Positions 41,732-51,492 of a stretch of 64,000 nt of DNA are shown here, in pieces (the stretch's first letter is position 1; each line of letters opens with the position of its first letter). A program made the translations under genes and the position numbers. The DNA lies in the NCBI RefSeq assembly GCF_010894435.1, contig NZ_JAAIXZ010000013.1, positions 194,214 through 258,213 on the forward strand, read 5' to 3'. A model generated the notes under the pieces. It did not search any database and was not told the DNA's origin. It saw only the letters and a program-made list of their open reading frames with translations. Origin of the DNA: Pyxidicoccus trucidator. GTDB lineage: Bacteria; Myxococcota; Myxococcia; Myxococcales; Myxococcaceae.

Positions 41732-44700
41732 TCAGTCCTGCCGGGCCTGGGGCACCGGACGGGGCTCGCCGCCGCCACCGTGGGGCGGGCCGTGCTGCTC
41801 CGGGGGACGCATGTGGAAGACCTTGCGCAGCTTGCGGCTCATCCACGTGCGCCCGTCCACGAGGATTTCGTACACCGTCGGAATCACCAGCAGCGTCAGC
41901 AACGTGGACGTAATCGTTCCGCCAATCACCGCGCGGCCCAGCGGCGCGCGGAAGTCGCCGCCCTCGCCCGCGCCAATGGCCACCGGAATCATGCCGGCCA
42001 CCAGCGCCAGCGTCGTCATGATGATGGGCCGCAGGCGGATGCGTCCCGCTTCGATGAGCGCCTCGCGCAGCGGCATGCCCTTCTCGTGCGACCACTTCGC
42101 GAAGTCGATGAGGAGGATGGCGTTCTTCGCGACGATGCCCATCAGCAGGATGACGCCGATGAGGCTCATGATGTTGAGCGTGTCGCGCGTAATCAGCAGC
42201 GCCAGCACCACGCCGATGAGCGACAGCGGCAGCGACAGGAGGATGGCCAGCGGGTCCAGGAACGAGCCGAACTGGATGACCAGGATGAGGTACATCAGCA
42301 GCACCGCCACCCCGAGCGCGATGAACACCCGCGTGAAGACCTCCGCCTGGTCCGCGGACTCACCGCCCGTCGTCAGCGTGTAGCCAGCCGGCAGCGGCAC
42401 CGCCGTCACCCGCTCCTGGATGTCCGTCATCACCTCCGTCAGCGAGCGCCCCTGCGTGTTCGCCTGGATGTTGATGACGCGCTCGCGGTCCAGGTGCGTA
42501 ATCTGCGCCGGCCCCAGCGTCTGCCGGATGTCCGCCACCTGTCCCAGCGGCACCAGCCGGGGTGGGCCCTCCTCTGCTCTGGCCACGGCGATGGGGAGCT
42601 GCTCCAGGTCGTTCGGATTGTCACGCGCCTCGGGCGCCAGCCGAATCATGACGTCCCGAGTCTCTCCAATGGGGTCCACCCAGTCCCCCACGTCCAGACC
42701 CGCGAAGGCCGGCCGCAGCACCTGGGCCACCTGCCCCACCGTCACCCCGAGCTGCCCCGCCAGCCCGCGGTTCAGCTCCACCTCCAGCTCCGGCTTCTGC
42801 CCGCGCGTGGACAGCCCCACGTCCACCGCGCCCGGCACCGCCTCCATCTCCTTCTGCACCTGCTCCGCGAGCTGCGACAGCACCTTCTGGTCCGGCCCCC
42901 GCAGCTCCAGCTGAATCTGCTTGAAGGCGCCGCCGAAGCCGGAGGTGAACACGGAGATTCGCGCGCCGCCGAGCGTCTTCAGCTCGTCGCGGAAGATTTT
43001 GCCGAGCGCATCCTGGCTCACCTCCCGCTCTGACTTCGGCTTGAGCCGCACGTACACCAGCGCCTGGTCCACGCCCGGCGCGCTGAGCGGCAGCGGCACG
43101 CCGATGGTGCTGTACGTGTATGCGACTTCCGGGTGCGCGCGGGCGCGGCGGACCACCTCCTCCACCTTGCGCCGCGTGTAGTCCAGGCTGGAGCCCGGCG
43201 GCGTCTCCACCAGCACCTCCACCTCTCCGCGGTCGCTCACCGGCACGAAGCCCGCGCCGCCCACCGTGGCCTGCAACCCCAGCGCACCCACCAGCGAGCC
43301 CACCGCCACCAGCACCATGGCCAGCCGGTGGTCCAGCGCCCAGGCGATGACGCGCTTGTAGCGGTCCGCCTGCCGGTCGAACCACGTATTGAAGCGCGAC
43401 AACTGCCGGGAGATGAAGCCGCGCCGCGCGCCCTGCTCCACCTGCGGGTCCGGCCAGTACGCGCTCAGCATCGGGTCCAGCGAGAAGGAGACGAACAGCG
43501 ACACCAGCACCGCGCACGCAATCGTCAGGGCGAAGGGCTTGAACCACTGCCCGGCGACGCCGTACATGAAGGCCACCGGGACGAACACCGCGACGATGGA
43601 GAAGGTGGTCGCCGACACCGCGAGCCCGATTTCCGCGGTGCCCTCGCGCGACGCCGTGTAGTGGTCCTTCCCCATCTCGATGTGGCGGACGATGTTCTCA
43701 CGCACGACAATCGCGTCGTCGATGAGGATGCCGATGGCCAGCGTCAGGCCCAGCAGCGACATGGTGTTGAGCGTGAAGCCGAACGCCCAGACGCTGATGA
43801 AGGCCGCCAGCACGCTCACCGGCAGCGCCAGGCCGGTGATGACGGTGGAGCGCCACGAGTTCAGGAAGATGAACACCACCAGCACCGTGAGCAGCGCGCC
43901 CTCCAGCAGCGCCGACTGCACGTTCTCCACCGACTCCTCCACGCGCACGCCCGCGTCGCGGACGATGGCCAGCTTCACTCCCGCCGGCAGCCGCTTCTGC
44001 AGGGCCTCCACCCGCGCGCGCACCGCGTCCGCCACCTCGGTGGTGCTGTAGCCCTTGGTCTTCAGCACGTCGATGCCCACCGCCTCCGCGCCGTCATAGA
44101 GCGCGAGCGTGCGCGGCTCCTCCGAGCCCACGAAGACGTCCGCCACCTGCCCCAGCCGGATGACCTGCCCGTTGCGCGTGGCCACCACCATGTCCTGGAA
44201 GTCCTTCACGTCCCCCAGCCGGCCCTTGAGGCGGATGGACGCCTCCGACAGCGGCGCGTTGATGCGGCCCACCGGCGCCGCCAGGTTCTGCGCCTCCAGG
44301 GCCCCCACGACTTCCGCCAGCGATAGGCCCGCGGCCTGGAGCGCTTTCGGACTGAGCTGCACCGTCATCTCCCGCTCGACGTCGCCCACCACGTCCGCCT
44401 GCGCCACGCCGGGCACCGAGCGCAGCTCGCCCACCACCAGCGGGTCCGCCACCCGGGACAGCGCCGCCACGTCGAGCTGCTCCGAGGTGAGCGTCAGCGA
44501 GACGATGGGCTGGTCCGCCGGGTCGAACCGCGTGAGGATGGGCTCCTCCATCTCCTGCGGCAGGTCCGCCCGCTTGCTGGAGATGGCATCGCGGATGTCC
44601 TGCGACGCCTCCTGGATGTCCTTCTCGAACTCGAAGAACACCGTGAAGGTGGCCAGGCCATCGGTGGCGCTGGACGTCGTCTCCTTCGGGTCCACGCCGC

Positions 44701-44923
44701 TGATGGCGAAGATGGCGTCTTCAATCGGCTCGACGATTTCGCGCTCCACCGTGTCCGGTGACGCACCCGGGTAGACGATGGTGACGTTGATGATGGGCTG
44801 CTGGACGTCGGGGAACTCGTCCGTCTCCAGCTGCCAGAGGGCCACGAGGCCGAAGACGACCAGGGCCATCATCGCGGTGATGGTGACGATGGGGCGTTTG
44901 ATTGCGAAATCGGAAATGAACAC
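41732..44923 (-). CDS. RND multidrug efflux transporter (HAE1 type)
   Basis: A 1063-residue inner-membrane proton-driven exporter of full family length. The start is GTG at 44923, with GGGAG 9 bases upstream. It opens with FISDFAIKRPIVTITAMMALVVFG (first membrane segment) and has QQPIINVTIVYPGASPDTVE of the porter domain. ALSLLGLTL-like LLGLTLAIGILIDDAIVVRENI carries the paired Asp residues of the proton relay in TM4. The second half repeats the plan, with NIMSLIGVILLMGIVAKNAILLIDFA. Such pumps join a membrane-fusion adaptor and an outer-membrane channel to expel drugs, detergents or lipids. The adaptor gene lies 40 bases upstream; no TolC-type channel gene is in the window. Confidence 0.95.
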   Translation of the reverse strand: MFISDFAIKRPIVTITAMMALVVFGLVALWQLETDEFPDVQQPIINVTIVYPGASPDTVEREIVEPIEDAIFAISGVDPKETTSSATDGLATFTVFFEFEKDIQEASQDIRDAISSKRADLPQEMEEPILTRFDPADQPIVSLTLTSEQLDVAALSRVADPLVVGELRSVPGVAQADVVGDVEREMTVQLSPKALQAAGLSLAEVVGALEAQNLAAPVGRINAPLSEASIRLKGRLGDVKDFQDMVVATRNGQVIRLGQVADVFVGSEEPRTLALYDGAEAVGIDVLKTKGYSTTEVADAVRARVEALQKRLPAGVKLAIVRDAGVRVEESVENVQSALLEGALLTVLVVFIFLNSWRSTVITGLALPVSVLAAFISVWAFGFTLNTMSLLGLTLAIGILIDDAIVVRENIVRHIEMGKDHYTASREGTAEIGLAVSATTFSIVAVFVPVAFMYGVAGQWFKPFALTIACAVLVSLFVSFSLDPMLSAYWPDPQVEQGARRGFISRQLSRFNTWFDRQADRYKRVIAWALDHRLAMVLVAVGSLVGALGLQATVGGAGFVPVSDRGEVEVLVETPPGSSLDYTRRKVEEVVRRARAHPEVAYTYSTIGVPLPLSAPGVDQALVYVRLKPKSEREVSQDALGKIFRDELKTLGGARISVFTSGFGGAFKQIQLELRGPDQKVLSQLAEQVQKEMEAVPGAVDVGLSTRGQKPELEVELNRGLAGQLGVTVGQVAQVLRPAFAGLDVGDWVDPIGETRDVMIRLAPEARDNPNDLEQLPIAVARAEEGPPRLVPLGQVADIRQTLGPAQITHLDRERVINIQANTQGRSLTEVMTDIQERVTAVPLPAGYTLTTGGESADQAEVFTRVFIALGVAVLLMYLILVIQFGSFLDPLAILLSLPLSLIGVVLALLITRDTLNIMSLIGVILLMGIVAKNAILLIDFAKWSHEKGMPLREALIEAGRIRLRPIIMTTLALVAGMIPVAIGAGEGGDFRAPLGRAVIGGTITSTLLTLLVIPTVYEILVDGRTWMSRKLRKVFHMRPPEQHGPPHGGGGEPRPVPQARQD

Positions 44924-44963
44924 GGGGTGACTCCCGGCGGGAAGCGATGGGACGCGAGCGGAT

Positions 44964-46151
44964 TCAGGGCGCGGGTGGAGCTGCCGAGCCGCCCACGCCC
45001 GGACCTTCGTCCTCCACGGGCTTCGCGCCCGGGGACGGCGCGTCCACCTTCACGCGCGAGCCCTCGCCCACCTCGTCTCGCGCCGAGCCGAGCAGCACCA
45101 CGTCTCCCGCCTGCAGCCCGGAGCGGACCTCCACCCACTCCGCGACGTCGTCCCGCAGCCCGAGCTTCACGGGCACGCGCTGCACGCGCTCGGACTGGAC
45201 GCGCAGCACGGACGTCTCGCCGCGCGTGGTGTCGACGGCATCCACCGGCACCGCGAGCGCCTGCCGCGACTGCGAGGCCACGCGTCCCTCCGCGAAGAGG
45301 CCCGCCAGCAGCTGCAGGTCCGTGTTGGGAATGGCCACGTAGAGGCGCACCTGGCCGGTGGCCGGGTCCACCACGGGGTTGATGCGCTCCACCTTGCCGG
45401 TGAAGGCGCGCTCACCGTAGCCGGTGACCTGGAACTCCACGGACGTGCCGACCTTCACCTGCTCCAGGCGCGCGGCCGGCACCGAGGCCTCCAGCCGCAG
45501 CGTGCGCGGATCCACCACCGTGAAGAGGGGCGTGCCGGGCTGCACGACATCGCCCGCGCTCGCCTGGCGCTCGCTCACCACGCCGTCGAAGGGCGCGGTG
45601 ATGCGCGAGCGGCCCACCTGCTCCTGCGCCAGCGCCACCCTCGAGCGGGCCTCCGCGAGCTGCCCCTGCGCCTGGGAGACGGAGAGCTGGATGCGCTCGA
45701 AGTCCCGCCGGGTGATGACGCCGGCCTCCGCCAGCTTCGCGCTGCGCTCCTCCTCGGCCCGGGCCACCTGGAGCGCGGTGCTGGCCGCCCGCACCGCCGA
45801 GCGCGCGGCGAGGAGCTGGTCCATCTGGCTGAGGACCTCGATGCGCGCCAGCTCCTGCCCCTGCTTCACCGTCTGGCCCTGCTCGGCCTTGATGTCGAGG
45901 ATGGTGCCGCCGACCTCGGCGCGGACCGCCGCCGCCTTGCGCGCCTGGAGCGTGCCGGAGATGCCGGGGCCGGAGCGCAGCTCCTGTGGCTCGGCGCGGG
46001 CCACATTCTCCTGCCCGAGCGTCACCACCGGCTCCACGGTCGGCGCCGCGCCTCCCGAGCCCTTGCTGCAACCCGCCAGGGCACAGGCCACCGCCAGCAG
46101 CAGCCCGGGCCTCCAGCCAAGCGTCGTTCCACCTACCTGGGCTCGTCTCAC
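44964..46151 (-). CDS. RND periplasmic adaptor lipoprotein (membrane fusion protein)
   Basis: A 395-residue protein. The start is GTG at 46151, with GGGAG 9 bases upstream; it gives MRRAQVGGTTLGWRPGLLLAVACALAGC, a proper lipoprotein signal. Longer frames upstream are non-coding. The adaptor plan follows: lipoyl half-motifs AVRAEVGGTILDIKAEQGQTVKQGQELARIE and SRITAPFDGVVSERQASAGDVVQPGTPLF, an alpha-hairpin between them (LLAARSAVRAASTALQVARAEEERSAKLAEAG), then beta-barrel (LEASVPAARLEQVKVGTSVEF) and membrane-proximal domains. It bridges the RND pump to an outer-membrane channel. It is the first gene of a two-gene operon with the pump, both using GTG starts. Confidence 0.93.
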   Translation of the reverse strand: MRRAQVGGTTLGWRPGLLLAVACALAGCSKGSGGAAPTVEPVVTLGQENVARAEPQELRSGPGISGTLQARKAAAVRAEVGGTILDIKAEQGQTVKQGQELARIEVLSQMDQLLAARSAVRAASTALQVARAEEERSAKLAEAGVITRRDFERIQLSVSQAQGQLAEARSRVALAQEQVGRSRITAPFDGVVSERQASAGDVVQPGTPLFTVVDPRTLRLEASVPAARLEQVKVGTSVEFQVTGYGERAFTGKVERINPVVDPATGQVRLYVAIPNTDLQLLAGLFAEGRVASQSRQALAVPVDAVDTTRGETSVLRVQSERVQRVPVKLGLRDDVAEWVEVRSGLQAGDVVLLGSARDEVGEGSRVKVDAPSPGAKPVEDEGPGVGGSAAPPAP

Positions 46152-46366
46152 GGCGCGTCTCCCGTCCTCCGCCCGGCGGCCGGCACCTGGCCCCGGCGAG
46201 CCGGCTAACCATGGTGTCGCCCCCCTGCCTCCGGTAGCCGCTCCAGGTGTCCTTCCACACCCACGGGACACCGGGTGTCCATTGCCTGAAAGCGGAGCGG
46301 GCGGGCGGGCGAGCGCCGTCCAGTTCGCCACGTCCTTCGACGCGGCGGAGTCCGGAAGTCGACGGG

Positions 46367-47338
46367 CTACGGCGTCGTGGCCGCGGGCACCTCGCTCATG
46401 AGGAGCGTGCCGGTGCGGAAGTGCCCTGTCTGGCCACAGCCCGACAGCTGCGGCTTGTTCGGGCAGCTCACCGGCGCGGGGGCGCGCGTCGAGGAGGAGG
46501 AGCAGCGGGCGCCCTCGGCGTTCCACTCGGCCTCCAGCAGCCATGACTCGGTGTCCTGCTGCACGCCCACCGCGTCGTAGAGGTTCACCCAGTTCCCATC
46601 CACCGTGTGCGAGGTGCCGTCCCCGCAGAAGTCCGCGCGCACCATGCGCGTGCAGGCCTGGTGGTGGTCCGCGAGGCTGCGCCCATCCGCCGCCGTCTCC
46701 CAGGGCCGGTAGCCGAAGCGCACGCACTTGGCGATGGCCGCGTCCTCGCACGCGAAGGTGAAGACGGTGGGGTCGTCGATGCGCGCGCCGCCGCCGGCCA
46801 CGCCCTGCTGGTAGTTCCAGCGTCCCATGACGGGAATGGCGTTCAGCGCCGAGCCATCCGCCGCGGGGCACGCGGGCTTCCAGAGGCCGTCCACCGTGTC
46901 GAGGAAGGAGACGCGGTAGGACCACACGTCCGCGTTCGCCTCGGTGCCCGGCTGGACCTCGTCCACCCGCAGGTCCACCTTCTGGCCGTCGCCCAGGTTG
47001 CCGACGAAGCGCGCGCCGAGGAAGGCCGTGCCGGACACCTCCTGGCCCGCGTCGTAGCCGTGGAAGACGCTGCCCTGGAGCCACACCGAGCTCATCGGGT
47101 CATCCGCCGTCGCCGAGGCGTGGGCTCCCGCGAAGCTCACCGAGACGAGCACCTGTCCCAGCTCGGAGCCGTTGAGGTTGCGTCCGTTGAGGTTGCGCCC
47201 GTTGAGGTTCCGTCCGTTGGGGGAGGCCAGCTCCGCCACGCGGGACTGCAGCGGAGTCTCAGACTCCGTCACCCCACCCGCGCACCCCACCAACCCCCAG
47301 GCCACCACCGCCGCCTGCACCGCCCGCCTCGCGCCCAT
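46367..47338 (-). CDS. ADYC-domain lipoprotein
   Basis: A 323-residue protein. The start MGARRAVQAA at 47338 has GGGGAGG 8 bases upstream. A lipobox VAWGLVGC (Cys near 19) precedes a five-residue repeat, NGRNL, in three near-perfect copies (about residues 41-57), then GSELG. Later come the features of the myxobacterial ADYC domain: KCVRFGYRPWETAADGRSL, ADHHQACTRMVRADFCGDGTSHTVDGNWVNLYD and WLLEAEWNAEGARC. Paired cysteines suggest disulfides in a mature surface protein. ADYC proteins are almost limited to myxobacteria and have no known activity. It lies 212 bases after the kinase/FGE gene on the same strand. Confidence 0.85.
   Translation of the reverse strand: MGARRAVQAAVVAWGLVGCAGGVTESETPLQSRVAELASPNGRNLNGRNLNGRNLNGSELGQVLVSVSFAGAHASATADDPMSSVWLQGSVFHGYDAGQEVSGTAFLGARFVGNLGDGQKVDLRVDEVQPGTEANADVWSYRVSFLDTVDGLWKPACPAADGSALNAIPVMGRWNYQQGVAGGGARIDDPTVFTFACEDAAIAKCVRFGYRPWETAADGRSLADHHQACTRMVRADFCGDGTSHTVDGNWVNLYDAVGVQQDTESWLLEAEWNAEGARCSSSSTRAPAPVSCPNKPQLSGCGQTGHFRTGTLLMSEVPAATTP
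47171..47215. repeat. 15-bp coding repeat in the ADYC gene
   Basis: Three consecutive 15-base units beginning GTTGAGGTTG or GTTGAGGTTC encode the pentapeptide repeat NGRNL on the minus strand; they differ by one or two bases. A fourth, shorter relic follows (GTTGGGG). Confidence 0.8.
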
Positions 47339-47550
47339 GACCCCACCTCCCCGACCCGACCTACCCATCCCACGCCGTGCAAGATTTGCAGTCCCGGCGT
47401 GCCCCGCAAGCGGCCTGCACTCCGACGGACACTTGCAACGTCCTGCGGATGGCAGCGCACTGGCACGGCAGGGCGAACCGGGGGTTCCAACGTCCTGTAA
47501 CACCCGGAGTCAGGGTGCCGGTCCGAAGACGGGCCTGGCGGGCGGGCGGC

Positions 47551-50500
47551 CTACAGGTCCGCGGACGTCGAGTCCGCGCACACGCGCACGCCCATCGCCA
47601 CGTCGCGCAGCGAGGGCTCCGGCAGCTCGCGGTTGGTGGCCCGCGCGGAGGTGGCCGCGAAGGCGAAGCTGCCGCCGCGCGCCACCGCCTTGCCCGGCTC
47701 CAGCCACGAGCGCGTCCACTCCCACACATTGCCGGCCAGGTCGTCCACGCCGAAGGGACTGCGCGACGCGGGGTGGCTGCCCACCTCGTCCGGGCCGAAG
47801 CCCCCGGGCTGCTTGCCGTAGGTGGTGTCGATGTTGGCGTCGTCCGGGCCCAGCGTGTCGCCGTGCGGGTACTCGCGCCCGTCCACGCCTCGGGCCGCGC
47901 GCTCCCACTCCAGCTCCGAGCACAGCCGCGCCCCGGGCACCCGGCCGCTGGAGGACAGCCAGGCCGCGTACGCCTCCGCGTCCGCGAAGGTGACGCCGCT
48001 GACGGGGAAGCGCAGCCAGTCCTGCTCCACGCGCCGCGAGCGCTGGGAATAGCGCAGCTTCTCCCCGGCGCGCACCACGTAGGGCTCGCCGCCGGGCTGG
48101 AAGCGCAGCCGCCACGTGCCGTCCACCCTGTCCAGCGCGAGCAGCCCCGCGTACCCGCCGGTGCCCACGCGGGGCAGGTGCCGCCCGCGCTCGTCCGGCG
48201 GCAGCGCCTCGATGAAGCCCAGCCAGTCCGCGTACGTCACCTCGTGGCGGGCGATGAGGAAGCCGGGCACCTCCACCGGGTGCTCCGGCACGGCGTTGAA
48301 GAACTCGCGCACGCTGGCCTCGGCCGCGCTGCCGAAGCGCACCTCGCCCGGCGGCACGTAGACGAAGCCCTCCGGCACCGCGCCCGCCAGCGGCAGCGGC
48401 ACGGCCAGCCGCCGCGACTCCCCGCGCCGCAGTTGCACCGGCTGCACCACCGGCTCGTGGCCCAGCGCGCGCAGGGAGAGCTGGTAGCGCCCCGGCGGCA
48501 CCGGCACGTCCACCCAGGGCCCCACGACGAGGGGCAGCGGCTCGCCGGGACTCTCATGGCCCTGCGCGTCCCGCGTCACCGGCCGCAGCTCCACCTGGAC
48601 GCTGGAGACGGGCGTCTCCAGGGTGAGGCGCGCGGGCGCGTTCCACTGCTGCCAGCGCGCGCCGGTGACGTCGTACAGCTTCAGCCGCTGCAGCAGCGCG
48701 GGCAGCGCCGCGGCGTCGCCGTCCTGCTCGGCCCACAGCGCTCGCTCGTAGAGGAAGTCCGCCAGCGCCTCGCGCACGTCCGGACGGCCCGGCGCCAGGG
48801 CCAGCGCGCGCTCCAGCCGGCCCGCCACCGCGTCATAGCGGTGACGCACCCCCGCCGCCTGCGCGCCCGCCTTGCCCCAGAGCTTGTCGGCGTCCGCCTT
48901 GCGGCCGCTGCCATAGAGGCGGAAGGCCTCGGCGCGCTCGGAGCCCAGCGAAGCCCGCTCGTACCCCACCGCGCGCAGGGCGTGTGCGGCCTCCTGCAGC
49001 TCGGCGCGCACCTGCCGGTCCAGGCCCCAGCGCTCGCGCAGCTTGAGGCCGCCGTAGACGAGCCCCAGCGAGAGGACGAAGCCCGCCGCCAGGACCTGCC
49101 GCATGCGCCGGCTGCGCACCACCGTGCGGCGCGAGGCCTTGAGGAAGTCCTGCTCGCGGCGCGTGAGCTCGGCCGCGTCGAGTAGCCGCGTCTCGGCGAG
49201 CTGGCGCGGGCCCCACAGCGACTCGCGCACGTGGCCCAGCTTCTCCCAGTGCGCGGCGGCGGCCTCCAGCCGGGCCTGCACCTCGCGGCGCTCCGCCGCC
49301 TCCGCCAGCCAGCGCGCCAGCGTGGCCCAGCCGGACAGCAGCGCCTCGTGGGCCAGCTCGTATGAGGTGCCTTCCTGGGCCTCGCGCGCCACCAGCAGGC
49401 GCGCGTGCACCAGCGCCTCCAGCGCGGCGCGGTAGCGCGCGTCGTTGCCCACCAGCTCGCGGTCCGTCTTGCGCGCGCGGGTGCCGTCAGCGGTGACGAG
49501 GCGCAGCAGCACGCCCCGCGCCGCCGTGCGCTGGTCCGGCAGCAGCCGCGCCACCGCGGCGTCCGCGTGCCGCGCCAGCGCTCCGGCCACGCCGCCGAGC
49601 GAGTCCAGCGCGGCCTGGGTAATCACGCTGGCCGCCCCGTCGCGGGCCTCCCACAGCTCCGCCAGCGCGAACTGGAGCAGCGGCAGGCCACCTTCCGCCG
49701 CGGTGGTGGAGGCGACGAGCGCGTCCACCAGCGCCTCGGACTCGAAGCGGACGCCCTTCACCCGCGCGGGGCCTGTCACCGCCTCGCGCGTCTCCTCGGG
49801 CGTCAGGGCGCGGAGCAGGTACAGCGCGCGCGGCACCTCCATGCCCAGGCCGGGCACGGAGGTGAGGCGGGTGAGGAAGTCGCTCCGGCCGGTGGCCAGC
49901 AGGCGCACGCCGCTGGCCCCTTCCGCGAGAGTGCCCAGCGCCTGGCCCGCCAGCGCCACCTCCACCGGCGAGGCCAGCGTCACGAGCTCCTCGAGCTGGT
50001 CGATATAAAGGAGGAGGCCGTCACGGGCACCCAGCTTCGCGCGCAGCCGGCGGACGAGGGAGGCGGGCTCGCTGCGCAGCGCCTCGGCCAGGGGCTCCTC
50101 GTCCACCTCCAGCAGCGGGGCGAGCGCCGCCGCAAGGGCAGCCATGGGCCTGCGGCCCGGCACCAGCCGCGCGGTGTACCAGCGCCGTCCGTCCTCCAGC
50201 CCGCCCTCCGCCACCGCCGGGAGGATGCCGGCGAGGCACAGCGAGGACTTGCCCACCCCGGAGTCGCCGGTGATGAGGAGGAAGGACTCGGAGCGCAGCC
50301 GCTCCAGCACCGCGCGCTGCTCGCGACGGCGGCCGAAGAAGACGGCGCGGTGCTCCGCCTCGAAGGCCTGGAGGCCCCGGTAGGGGTTGCCCTCGGGCAC
50401 GTCCTCCGGCGTCTCGTCGCGGGACAGCGCCTCCAGGGCTTCCAGCAGGTGCGCGGCGGAGGTGTAGCGCTCGCCTGGCTCGCGGCGCAGGCACCGGTCG

Positions 50501-51375
50501 ATGATGCCCGCGAAGGCAGCGTCCACACCGGGTGCGGCCTCGGCCAGCGAGCGAGCGTCCTTCGTGCGCACCACCTTGGGCAGCTCTCTCCAGGGCACGT
50601 CGCGGAAGGGGCCCCGGCCCGAGCACAGCTCGTAGAGGACGATGCCCAGCGAGTACACATCGCTGCGCGCCGTCAGGTCCTCGCCCGCCCAGGCCTCCGG
50701 GGACATGTAGTAGGGCGTGCCCACCAGCGCGCCGCTCGGCAGCGAGGGGAGGAAGACGCCGTCCAGCGAGCGCGCGGAGAAGTTGGGGCTGGCCTCCGGG
50801 TCCAGCTCCTCGGGCAGCTTCGGCGGCACGGCGTCCGGGCGGGGCCCGGCCTCGCCCGGCTCGGCGGCCTGGTCCAGCAGCTTGGCGAGCCCGAAGTCGA
50901 GCAGCTTCACCTCACCGGCCTCGGTGAGCACGGCGTTGCCCGGCTTGATGTCCCGGTGCAGCACGCCGCGCCGGTGGGCGGCGCTCAGGCCGCGCGCCAA
51001 GTCCCGGCCGATGGACAGCACCCGCTCCCAGGGCTGGGGCTTGGAGAGCCGGTCCAGGCTCACCCCCCGGATGAACTCGGAGACGAGGTAGGGCTGGTCC
51101 TCCAGTTGTCCCACCCGGTACAGGGTGACGACGTTGGGGTGCTGGATTCGGGCGGCGGCCCGGGCCTCCACCAGGAAGCGGGCCAGGGCGTTGGGGCCGA
51201 GGGCGGGGATGAACTTCACCGCCACCGGGCGCTCGAGGAGCGTGTCGTGGGCCAGGAACACCCGCCCCGTCCGCCCGCGGCCGATGGGCCGCACGAGGCG
51301 GTACTCATCGAACTCCTCGGGAGGAGTCCACGAGTCCGTCGGCGGCGGCTCAGCGGCAGCGGGGGAAGTGCCCAC
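47551..51375 (-). CDS. Ser/Thr kinase - nSTAND ATPase - TM - FGE-sulfatase-like receptor
   Basis: A 1274-residue multidomain protein with a GTG start at 51375; no other start precedes the kinase domain. Residues about 25-300: kinase with IGRGRTGRVF, VAVKF, HRDIKPGN near 141, LLDFGLAK and a GTPYYMSPEA activation segment. Residues about 330-720: nSTAND ATPase opening NPYRGLQAFEAEHRAVFFGR, with Walker A TGDSGVGKSS near 371 and YIDQLEELVTL. A single membrane segment (VLAAGFVLSLGLVYGG) lies near residue 760. The outer part has repeat and beta-sandwich regions and ends in an FGE/SUMF1-like domain (about 1000-1274: GFVYVPPGEVRFGS, WLGFIEALP, CSELEWERAARG, DDLAGNVWEWTRS, ARGGSF). Kinase and ATPase would be cytoplasmic and the FGE-like sensor external. 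The response-regulator gene lies 117 bases upstream. Confidence 0.93.
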   Translation of the reverse strand: MGTSPAAAEPPPTDSWTPPEEFDEYRLVRPIGRGRTGRVFLAHDTLLERPVAVKFIPALGPNALARFLVEARAAARIQHPNVVTLYRVGQLEDQPYLVSEFIRGVSLDRLSKPQPWERVLSIGRDLARGLSAAHRRGVLHRDIKPGNAVLTEAGEVKLLDFGLAKLLDQAAEPGEAGPRPDAVPPKLPEELDPEASPNFSARSLDGVFLPSLPSGALVGTPYYMSPEAWAGEDLTARSDVYSLGIVLYELCSGRGPFRDVPWRELPKVVRTKDARSLAEAAPGVDAAFAGIIDRCLRREPGERYTSAAHLLEALEALSRDETPEDVPEGNPYRGLQAFEAEHRAVFFGRRREQRAVLERLRSESFLLITGDSGVGKSSLCLAGILPAVAEGGLEDGRRWYTARLVPGRRPMAALAAALAPLLEVDEEPLAEALRSEPASLVRRLRAKLGARDGLLLYIDQLEELVTLASPVEVALAGQALGTLAEGASGVRLLATGRSDFLTRLTSVPGLGMEVPRALYLLRALTPEETREAVTGPARVKGVRFESEALVDALVASTTAAEGGLPLLQFALAELWEARDGAASVITQAALDSLGGVAGALARHADAAVARLLPDQRTAARGVLLRLVTADGTRARKTDRELVGNDARYRAALEALVHARLLVAREAQEGTSYELAHEALLSGWATLARWLAEAAERREVQARLEAAAAHWEKLGHVRESLWGPRQLAETRLLDAAELTRREQDFLKASRRTVVRSRRMRQVLAAGFVLSLGLVYGGLKLRERWGLDRQVRAELQEAAHALRAVGYERASLGSERAEAFRLYGSGRKADADKLWGKAGAQAAGVRHRYDAVAGRLERALALAPGRPDVREALADFLYERALWAEQDGDAAALPALLQRLKLYDVTGARWQQWNAPARLTLETPVSSVQVELRPVTRDAQGHESPGEPLPLVVGPWVDVPVPPGRYQLSLRALGHEPVVQPVQLRRGESRRLAVPLPLAGAVPEGFVYVPPGEVRFGSAAEASVREFFNAVPEHPVEVPGFLIARHEVTYADWLGFIEALPPDERGRHLPRVGTGGYAGLLALDRVDGTWRLRFQPGGEPYVVRAGEKLRYSQRSRRVEQDWLRFPVSGVTFADAEAYAAWLSSSGRVPGARLCSELEWERAARGVDGREYPHGDTLGPDDANIDTTYGKQPGGFGPDEVGSHPASRSPFGVDDLAGNVWEWTRSWLEPGKAVARGGSFAFAATSARATNRELPEPSLRDVAMGVRVCADSTSADL

Positions 51376-51492
51376 AGGGGGTGCCTATGCATCCACACGC
51401 CAGGGGTCAACCGGGCGGGAGCGGGGAACGACTCACAACGGAAGGGCGGTGCCCCGAGTGTCCGGTGCCGGGCAGTGGGGGTGTCTTCTGGC

